DNA of 5,396 nt from an uncultured Bacilli bacterium (lineage in GTDB: Bacteria; Bacillota_I; Bacilli_A; RFN20; DUOF01). Each line of letters opens with the position of its first letter. Position 1 is the stretch's first letter. The stretch is from positions 1-5,396 of the forward strand of contig CAKORZ010000078.1 in assembly GCA_934101685.1 (NCBI GenBank). Reading direction: 5' to 3'. Under the pieces are notes generated by a model. That model did no database searches, was not told where the DNA came from, and was given only the letters and a program-made list of their open reading frames with translations. Shown here one piece after another: positions 1-4,575 of the stretch. The position numbers and the translations under genes are program-made.

Positions 1-1031
1 CAATAATTGCGCTTGCTCCGTTTATTGCAAATAATATTTTAAAAAATGAAAAAACTTTACTTGCAATAGATGCCCTCGCTTTACTTATCCCTCTTATAAG
101 TTTAGGTGGTCTAATAAAGGGATATTATACAGGCATTGGTAAAATAGAGATAACAGCTTATTCTCAAATAAGTGAAGAGATAGCTAGAATTGCTTTTATA
201 GTATTATTTGGTAGTTATTTTGTTAAAGGTGGAGAAATGTATGGTGCTTATGGAGCAATTTTAAGTTTATGTATGGGAGAAGTATTTTCTCTTACGCACA
301 TGATAGTTTCTCTTAAAAATTTAAAATCAAAAACTAAGCAATTATTTAAAGGAATAATAAATGAAGAAAACTTAGATACAAAAAACATATTAAACATGTC
401 TTTACCATTAACTGGAGGAAGACTTATTGGATCTATTGCCTATATGCTAGAACCAATTATTATAACCAATGTTTTATTAAAAACTGGTATGACAAATGAT
501 GCAATAACTCTAGAATATGGTATTTTATCTGGATATGCAATGCCTTTACTTTTAATGCCTGGCTTTTTTGCTAATGCTTATGGAAGAGTATTACTTCAAC
601 CAATGACTTCTGCTATTGCAAAAGATAATAAAAAAGAAGCAAGAAAATTATTTTTATCTATATCATTAGTATCCCTAATTACTGGAGCAATTTTTTCAAT
701 AATTTTATTTATATTTCCTAGTCAATTAATGACTATTTTATATAAAAGTAGTGATGGTTATAAATATGTCAGATTCTTTGCTATACCATTCGTTTTATAT
801 TACTTAGAGTCACCATTTGTAAGTGCATTAACTGCTTTAAATAAAACAAAGCAAATCTTATTTTATGATGTTTTAACATCTGCCATTAGAATAGGATTAT
901 TATTTGTTTTATTACCTAAAATGAAAATGATGGGAGTAGCCTTATCTACTGCTATATCTTTTATAATTTTAGTAATAATATTTGCTATTATCATCTTTAA
1001 AAATTTAAAACTAGAAAAAGAAACTCAATAA
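1..1031 (+). CDS. spoVB: SpoVB/MurJ-like lipid flippase (MOP/polysaccharide biosynthesis family), 5' partial
   Basis: The frame is open from base 3 to the TAA at 1029-1031, giving 342 visible residues. The ATG at 235-239 is internal, because the upstream codons continue a typical family sequence: hydrophobic helices, then GYYTGIGK (visible residues about 40-47) and SQISEEIAR. This resembles the RGY-x-QG...A-x-SQ-x-x-EQ segment of SpoVB-type exporters. Repeated hydrophobic segments of about 20 residues alternate with short charged loops, as in a 12-14 helix MOP-superfamily transporter. The family is usually about 500-540 residues, so roughly the first 160-190 lie outside the window. Known members flip lipid-linked cell-wall precursors or polysaccharides across the cytoplasmic membrane; SpoVB acts in spore cortex synthesis. 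Whether this organism sporulates cannot be seen here, so a general MurJ/YtgP-like role is equally possible. The symbol rests mainly on gene order next to yrbG-, yrzE- and ruvAB-like genes. The end overlaps the convergent DUF421 gene by 7 bases. Confidence 0.8.
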   Translation, partial: IIALAPFIANNILKNEKTLLAIDALALLIPLISLGGLIKGYYTGIGKIEITAYSQISEEIARIAFIVLFGSYFVKGGEMYGAYGAILSLCMGEVFSLTHMIVSLKNLKSKTKQLFKGIINEENLDTKNILNMSLPLTGGRLIGSIAYMLEPIIITNVLLKTGMTNDAITLEYGILSGYAMPLLLMPGFFANAYGRVLLQPMTSAIAKDNKKEARKLFLSISLVSLITGAIFSIILFIFPSQLMTILYKSSDGYKYVRFFAIPFVLYYLESPFVSALTALNKTKQILFYDVLTSAIRIGLLFVLLPKMKMMGVALSTAISFIILVIIFAIIIFKNLKLEKETQ

Positions 1032-1041
1032 TCTTTTTCTA
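1012..1041. terminator. Putative bidirectional terminator hairpin across two overlapping stop codons
   Basis: A perfect 10-base inverted repeat, TAGAAAAAGA (1012-1021) and TCTTTTTCTA (1032-1041), is separated by a 10-base loop. The loop contains both stop codons (TGA of the DUF421 gene at 1025-1027 and TAA of the SpoVB-like gene at 1029-1031). Each strand ends its stem in a run of five T. The stem is AT-rich and therefore weak, and it is also coding on both sides, so the terminator function is inferred from position and shape. Confidence 0.45.
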
Positions 1042-1669
1042 CTATATAAAGGCCATCATTTTTATCTAACATACAAATAAAAATCTGCTTTATATCTACA
1101 TATCCTTTATCTTTAAGTTTATTAATAAGCCATTCTTTATCTTTTTTTATAATTTTTAAACTAATGTAATCGATAACACCATCCTTAATTAAAGGAAAAG
1201 GAATTTTACTATTCTCTTCTCCTTTTTTTATTACACTTAAATTTCCATTACTCTCTAACACTGCATATTCAACATCTTTTAAATTATCTACTCCCTGCAT
1301 CCTAACTTGCTCACACAAATCATCAATATTATATCTAAGTTTTTTCATTTTTCTTTGATCTATAACCCCATTATTAATTATAAAAGATGGATTTTCCTCA
1401 ATTATTTTTCTAATCTTATTGCTTTTTAAAACAACAATAGACATTAAAATTTGAACAACAAAAATAATCATAATAGGTAATAATGTTTGAAAAACATTTT
1501 CATGAGGCTCATCTATAGACAAAGAAAATAGTTCAGAAATCATAAAGAAAATGACTATATCAAAAGTATTTAATTGTCCTAGTTCTCTTTTACCCATTAT
1601 CTTTAAAATAATAATAACTACAAATAAAAATAAAATAGTTTTTATAGCAATAGACAAGTAAATATTCAT
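1025..1669 (-). CDS. DUF421 (YetF/YrbG/YcaP family) membrane protein
   Basis: This is a 214-residue protein with ATG at 1669 and a TGA stop at 1025-1027. It has three membrane segments (about residues 5-23, 36-50 and 62-81). They enclose the family signature MGKRELGQLNTFDIVI (25-40) followed by ISELFS. A cytoplasmic alpha/beta part follows: NPSFIINNGVID (93-104), IDDLCEQVRMQGV (115-127), VEYAVLESNGNLSV (133-146) and a C-terminal PLIKDGVID...DGLYIV block (159-210). This is the full YetF architecture at near-normal length. The biochemical role is not established; in spore formers some DUF421 proteins influence spore resistance or germination. A strong SD (AAAGGAGAGG, 1678-1687) lies about 8 bases before the ATG. 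The gene converges on the SpoVB-like gene with overlapping stops and diverges from the YrzE-like gene. In B. subtilis a DUF421 gene (yrbG) sits beside spoVB, to my recollection, so this is probably the YrbG orthologue. Family assignment is secure; function is not. Confidence 0.88.
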   Translation of the reverse strand: MNIYLSIAIKTILFLFVVIIILKIMGKRELGQLNTFDIVIFFMISELFSLSIDEPHENVFQTLLPIMIIFVVQILMSIVVLKSNKIRKIIEENPSFIINNGVIDQRKMKKLRYNIDDLCEQVRMQGVDNLKDVEYAVLESNGNLSVIKKGEENSKIPFPLIKDGVIDYISLKIIKKDKEWLINKLKDKGYVDIKQIFICMLDKNDGLYIVEKDY

Positions 1670-1677
1670 AAATTAAG

Positions 1678-1687
1678 CCTCTCCTTT
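1678..1687 (-). promoter_or_regulatory. Shine-Dalgarno of the DUF421 gene
   Basis: AAAGGAGAGG on the minus strand ends about 8 bases before the ATG at 1669. It faces the SD of the divergent YrzE-like gene 13 bases away. It supports the annotated DUF421 start. Confidence 0.75.
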
Positions 1688-1700
1688 CATACATTTAAAT

Positions 1701-1706
1701 AGGAGG
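1701..1706 (+). promoter_or_regulatory. Shine-Dalgarno deciding the GTG start of the YrzE-like gene
   Basis: A consensus AGGAGG lies 9 bases before a GTG at 1716. No ATG in the frame precedes it, and the next residues (KKTIKSY, then a hydrophobic helix) fit the start of the family, so GTG is taken as the initiation codon. Confidence 0.8.
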
Positions 1707-1715
1707 AACATCAAA

Positions 1716-2069
1716 GTGAAAAAAACAATTAAATCTTATTCTATTACCTTAATATTCATCTTATTATCAACTCTTATTGCTTCACTCTTACTAGCAACCT
1801 TAAAACAAACAAATGCCTTAAGTTATAGTGCTGCAAAAGTAACTACTAATATTTTATCCTTAACTTTATTTTTTATAAGTGCATTAATACTAGGAATAAA
1901 GCAAAAAAGTAAAGGATTAATTAATGGCTTATTTTTATCCATTTTATACATTGCTATAAGTTTAGTAGTAGGAGTACCATTAAATAATTTTAAAGAAATA
2001 ATGCGCTTTATTAGTAAAATATTATTGATAATATTAGGAACGATAATAGGTGTAAATTTAAAAAAATAG
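1716..2069 (+). CDS. TIGR04086 family (YrzE-like) small membrane protein
   Basis: This 117-residue protein starts at GTG (consensus SD) and ends with TAG. It consists almost wholly of four membrane helices (about residues 9-29, 43-62, 68-87 and 98-114). A positively charged loop, GIKQKSKG (60-67), lies between helices 2 and 3, followed by GLFLSILYI. This pattern and length match the YrzE/TIGR04086 family of Firmicutes, whose function is unknown. In related genomes the family gene often lies beside yajC, tgt and ruvB, and here ruvB is nearby, which supports the call. It diverges from the DUF421 gene with only 46 bases between start codons and converges on the YugP-like gene across a hairpin terminator. 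It is therefore probably transcribed alone, and its promoter would have to lie inside the 5' end of the DUF421 gene. No catalytic motif is visible. Confidence 0.75.
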   Translation: MKKTIKSYSITLIFILLSTLIASLLLATLKQTNALSYSAAKVTTNILSLTLFFISALILGIKQKSKGLINGLFLSILYIAISLVVGVPLNNFKEIMRFISKILLIILGTIIGVNLKK

Positions 2070-2072
2070 TAT

Positions 2073-2113
2073 AAAAAAAAGAATAATGTAAGCAAACCAT
2101 TATTCTTTTTATT
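2073..2113. terminator. Bidirectional intrinsic terminator between convergent genes
   Basis: A perfect 13-base stem, AAAAAGAATAATG (2076-2088) against CATTATTCTTTTT (2098-2110), has a 9-base loop (2089-2097). A T-rich tail follows on the plus strand, and a run of eight A from 2073 gives a U-tract on the minus-strand transcript. It lies between the stop of the YrzE-like gene (2069) and the stop of the YugP-like gene (2125). The symmetry suggests it serves both genes. The stem is GC-poor, as expected in this genome. Confidence 0.85.
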
Positions 2114-2124
2114 TGTTATTCAAA

Positions 2125-2874
2125 TTATTTCTTTTTTGAATTCTGCACAATCTTTAAAACAAGTTGAAGAACTCTATATAATAATTCAAGTGATGATAAG
2201 ATTATATCATTTACATATTCTATATTATATAGATTGTACAAATCATTAATCATATCAATTTCATCTTCTTCAGCTAAATTATTATTTTTTAATAATTCAA
2301 CTGCCCTAACTTGAGCTTTTTTCTCTGTTTTTAATGTCTTAACTGATAAAACTATCGCATATACATAAAAAGCTAGCCCTAATATTACAAAAACAAAAGT
2401 TACGATTCCATTTGTATGCAAAACTATATAATCAAGTAAAGCACCAACTAAAACGATAGGAATAAATGCTAAAGGTCCAAAAGTCATAAGAGGAACAAGT
2501 TTAACTCTGTCCTTCATATCCTTATCTCCTTCTTTATCCATAACTGCTAAAGCAACTTTTTCACTAGACATAGCCATTGAAGTAATTGAACTCTTTTTAT
2601 AAATGCCTCTTCTAAGTCTAATCTTTTTGAAATAATGGCTATAACTATTACCAAATAGTAATGATCCTGTCTTAGAAACTTTAATGTTTTCTAATTCATT
2701 TTTATCTAATAAATCTCTAGCAATATCCTTTCCAGTTAGTCCTGCATAATTTGGTGTTCTATTATATTTGATATACTTAAAAAATAAAACAGTCGAAACA
2801 ACAGATGAAACTAATGTCATTATACCAATTAATGCACCAATAACAATAAGAGCAATCATTAATACTTCTTCCAT
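2125..2874 (-). CDS. YugP-family (PF04298 zinc metallopeptidase) homologue lacking the HExxH active site
   Basis: This is a 249-residue membrane protein. The recognisable YugP layout in order is: an N-terminal helix (about 5-32); GLTGKDIARDLLDKN (45-59), like the family's LTGAEVARRILD; a KKIRLRRGIYKKSSI segment (83-97), like KVVRLS...YGRSI; two central helices (about 126-150 and 155-177); TEKKAQVRAVELL (183-195), like the VEFDASRRAL block; and an amphipathic/hydrophobic C-terminus (214-244). Active YugP relatives carry AAHEVGHA next; here the gapless counterpart is SSEKVALA (103-110), so both zinc histidines and the catalytic Glu are gone. The DHYDP motif is also replaced, by NSYSH (76-80); Glu184 of the later block is kept. 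The frame is intact, so this looks like a non-catalytic paralogue rather than a decayed gene. Substrate and role are unknown. It has its own promoter 3' of ruvB. The start could be ATG 2874 or ATG 2859 (residue 6). The alignment is from memory of the family. Confidence 0.7.
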   Translation of the reverse strand: MEEVLMIALIVIGALIGIMTLVSSVVSTVLFFKYIKYNRTPNYAGLTGKDIARDLLDKNELENIKVSKTGSLLFGNSYSHYFKKIRLRRGIYKKSSITSMAMSSEKVALAVMDKEGDKDMKDRVKLVPLMTFGPLAFIPIVLVGALLDYIVLHTNGIVTFVFVILGLAFYVYAIVLSVKTLKTEKKAQVRAVELLKNNNLAEEDEIDMINDLYNLYNIEYVNDIILSSLELLYRVLQLVLKIVQNSKKK

Positions 2875-2885
2875 AAAATTATCAT

Positions 2886-2892
2886 TCCCTTC
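2886..2892 (-). promoter_or_regulatory. SD-like site of the YugP-like gene
   Basis: GAAGGGA lies 11 bases before the ATG at 2874, a rather long spacing. A second purine stretch, GGAAGAAG, lies 5 bases before the in-frame ATG at 2859. YugP proteins usually begin with the membrane helix almost at once, which would also suit the 2859 start. The choice between the two stays open. Confidence 0.45.
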
Positions 2893-2898
2893 AATAAA

Positions 2899-2927
2899 AT
2901 TATATTATTTAAATATTTTTTTATCAA
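2899..2927 (-). promoter_or_regulatory. Sigma-A type promoter of the YugP-like gene
   Basis: On the minus strand, -35 TTGATA (2922-2927, 5 of 6 to consensus) is followed by a 17-base spacer and -10 TATAAT (2899-2904, 6 of 6). Transcription would start near 2892, leaving an 18-base leader that begins with the SD-like GAAGGGA. It sits in the 60-base gap just after the ruvB stop, so the YugP-like gene is probably not dependent on ruvAB transcription. Confidence 0.7.
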
Positions 2928-2934
2928 CAAAACC

Positions 2935-3936
2935 CTATAATAAAGTACCTTGATAATCCATTTTTAAATGTTTATAAGCGAGTTCCGTAGCAATTCTACC
3001 TCTTTGAGTTCTATTAATCATACCAATTTGTAATAAATATGGCTCATATACATCTTCTAGGGTAGTAACTTCTTCTCCAATTGCTAAAGCTATTGCTTCA
3101 ACTCCAACAGGACCACCTTTGAATCTTTCTATAATTCCTCTAAGATATGCTAAATCAACATCATCTAGCCCTAATTCATCAACTTTTAAAGCATCTAAAG
3201 ATTCAATAGTAGTAGTATAATCTATCGTTTTTAATTTTTTTACTGTAGCAAAATCTCTTATTCTACGATATAGTCTATTAGCAATACGTGGAGTCCCTCT
3301 AGATCTTTTAGCTACTTCTACTTTAGCATTTTCATCTATTTCCATTCCAAACACTCTAGAAGTTCTTTTAACAATTGCACTTAATTCATCTAAAGTATAG
3401 TATTCTAACTTTGCAGTTATACCAAATCTATCTCTTAATGGTGAAGATAAATCGCCTGCTCTAGTAGTAGCACCAACTAAAGTAAATGGTGGTAAATCAA
3501 TATTAATAGATCTAGCTCCATTATCCTTACCAACAACTAAACTAATAGAAAAATCTTCCATCGCAGAATATAAAACTTCCTCAACTACTCTAGGCAACCT
3601 ATGAATTTCATCAATAAATAAAACATCTCCAGGAGACAAACTAGCAAGTATTGCAGCCAAATCACCACTTTTTTCAATTGAAGGTCCATTAACAACCTTA
3701 ATATTACCATGCATTTCATGAGCAATAACATGTGCTAAAGTAGTTTTACCTAACCCAGGAGGTCCATAAAGTAAAACATGATCAAGTGTTTCTTTTCTTT
3801 CAAGAGCAGCCTTAATAAAATCACTTAAATTATTTTTAATAGCGCTTTGCCCAACATATTCATCAAGTGAAGTAGGTCTTAAAGATAACTCCTCATCATC
3901 TTCACTAATTCTATTATTATCTAATAATCTCTCCAT
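2935..3936 (-). CDS. ruvB: Holliday junction branch-migration DNA helicase RuvB
   Basis: This is a complete 333-residue AAA+ ATPase, normal for the family (about 330-350). Visible motifs: RPTSLDEYVGQ (20-30); Walker A GPPGLGKT (58-65); Walker B LFIDEIHR (106-113); sensor 1 GATTRAGDLSSPLRDRFG (155-172), with the probable arginine finger Arg170; sensor 2 RGTPRIANRL (213-222); and a C-terminal winged-helix part with GGPVGVEAIA (274-283) and QIGMINRTQRGRIAT (303-317). RuvB hexamers pump DNA through RuvA-bound four-way junctions during recombinational repair. In Firmicutes the resolvase is normally RecU, not RuvC, and no ruvC is seen here. ATG 3936 follows the ruvA stop by 8 bases, with GTAGGG as a modest SD partly made from the end of ruvA, so the two are co-transcribed and likely translationally coupled. 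The stop is TAG. Confidence 0.98.
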   Translation of the reverse strand: MERLLDNNRISEDDEELSLRPTSLDEYVGQSAIKNNLSDFIKAALERKETLDHVLLYGPPGLGKTTLAHVIAHEMHGNIKVVNGPSIEKSGDLAAILASLSPGDVLFIDEIHRLPRVVEEVLYSAMEDFSISLVVGKDNGARSINIDLPPFTLVGATTRAGDLSSPLRDRFGITAKLEYYTLDELSAIVKRTSRVFGMEIDENAKVEVAKRSRGTPRIANRLYRRIRDFATVKKLKTIDYTTTIESLDALKVDELGLDDVDLAYLRGIIERFKGGPVGVEAIALAIGEEVTTLEDVYEPYLLQIGMINRTQRGRIATELAYKHLKMDYQGTLL

Positions 3937-3944
3937 CTCTAGCC

Positions 3945-4511
3945 CTACTTTCTATTTAAATATTGTAATGCTTTAAATATACATTCACTAACATCTATAT
4001 TCTCATCTTGTATTTTACTTAATGCATTATCAATTTCTTGTGCTTTAAAACCAAATCCTTTTAAAGCTTCCTTAGCTTCTTTAAATACCTTATTTTCTTT
4101 AACAGAAACAGTATTATCAACTTTTAAATGTCCTTTCAAATCAAGAATAATTTGTCCTGCTGCTTTTGGGCCAATACCAGGTAATTTTTTTAAATATCCT
4201 AAATTACCAGTTTCAATTGCATCAATTAAATTATTATAATCAGATTTAGCAAGCATTCCTAAAGCACTCTTAGGGCCAATACCTTTAACAGTAATTAACT
4301 TTAAGAATAACTCTTTTTCTTCCTTGCTAACAAAACCATACAAAGTAATATCATTTTCTCTCAAAGCTAAATATGTATAAATAGTAACATCATCATATAG
4401 TTTAAATTTTTCAGGATTAGCAACATATACTTCATATCCTACTCCATTAACATCAATACAAATATTTTCAAGAGTTATAATTTCTACTTTTCCCTTTAAA
4501 AAACCTATCAT
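3945..4511 (-). CDS. ruvA: Holliday junction DNA helicase subunit RuvA
   Basis: This is a complete protein of 188 residues from ATG 4511. A GTG directly before it (4514) would add one residue, but MIGFLKG is the usual family start and the SD spacing (7 bases) favours ATG. The N-terminal OB-fold (about 1-62) begins MIGFLKGKVE and ends TLYGF. Two helix-hairpin-helix motifs follow, VKGIGPKSALGML (76-88) and LPGIGPKAAGQIILDLKG (110-127). After a flexible stretch (about 130-143) comes the small domain III (about 144-188) that contacts RuvB. RuvA tetramers bind the Holliday junction and load RuvB. At the acidic pin, where E. coli has Glu55-Asp56, the aligned residues are Glu52-Asn53 followed by Asp54. 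The gene lies directly upstream of ruvB (8-base gap), 64 bases after truB, with a promoter-like sequence in that gap. Confidence 0.97.
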   Translation of the reverse strand: MIGFLKGKVEIITLENICIDVNGVGYEVYVANPEKFKLYDDVTIYTYLALRENDITLYGFVSKEEKELFLKLITVKGIGPKSALGMLAKSDYNNLIDAIETGNLGYLKKLPGIGPKAAGQIILDLKGHLKVDNTVSVKENKVFKEAKEALKGFGFKAQEIDNALSKIQDENIDVSECIFKALQYLNRK

Positions 4512-4517
4512 CACTTA

Positions 4518-4526
4518 TCACCTTTT
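4518..4526 (-). promoter_or_regulatory. Shine-Dalgarno of ruvA
   Basis: AAAGGTGAT on the minus strand lies 6-7 bases before ATG 4511. It is the site that favours ATG 4511 over the adjoining GTG 4514. Confidence 0.7.
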
Positions 4527-4528
4527 TT

Positions 4529-4556
4529 ATTATAACATGTCTAACAAAACTAACAA
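4529..4556 (-). promoter_or_regulatory. Candidate sigma-A promoter of ruvAB with extended -10
   Basis: On the minus strand, -35 TTGTTA (4551-4556, 4 of 6) is followed by a 16-base spacer and a perfect -10 TATAAT (4529-4534). The -10 is preceded by TGT, giving the extended TGn form. The predicted start, near 4522, leaves only about 11 bases before ATG 4511 and falls inside the SD. Either the leader is extremely short or transcription starts a few bases earlier. The truB transcript may also read through, as no hairpin is visible in the gap. Confidence 0.5.
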
Positions 4557-4575
4557 TTAATATAATTAAAGATTT

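Noticed and set aside
1025..1027. Possible UGA-as-tryptophan code (Mollicutes type)
   Set aside because: The DUF421 protein ends at this TGA at the expected point after DGLYIVEKDY, and its tryptophan is encoded by TGG, so the standard bacterial code fits.
237..1031. SpoVB-like gene starting at the first ATG near 237
   Set aside because: The same frame is open to the window edge and the upstream codons give conserved family sequence (GYYTGIGK, SQISEE), so the ATG is internal.
1686..1714. Promoter-like TTGATG-17-TATGAA on the minus strand before the DUF421 gene
   Set aside because: The -10 is weak, and the predicted start would fall at or after the strong SD, destroying it; this is probably a chance match in AT-rich DNA.
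1823..2095. 90-residue open frame on the minus strand
   Set aside because: It lies antisense to the YrzE-like gene, runs through the terminator hairpin, and has composition of a shadow frame with no recognisable family.
2768..2953. 61-residue open frame on the plus strand
   Set aside because: It is antisense to the 5' end of the YugP-like gene and its promoter, with no family resemblance and no good SD.
4515..4575. Terminator between truB and ruvA
   Set aside because: No inverted repeat followed by a T-run could be found on the minus strand; only AT-rich sequence and the promoter-like elements are present.
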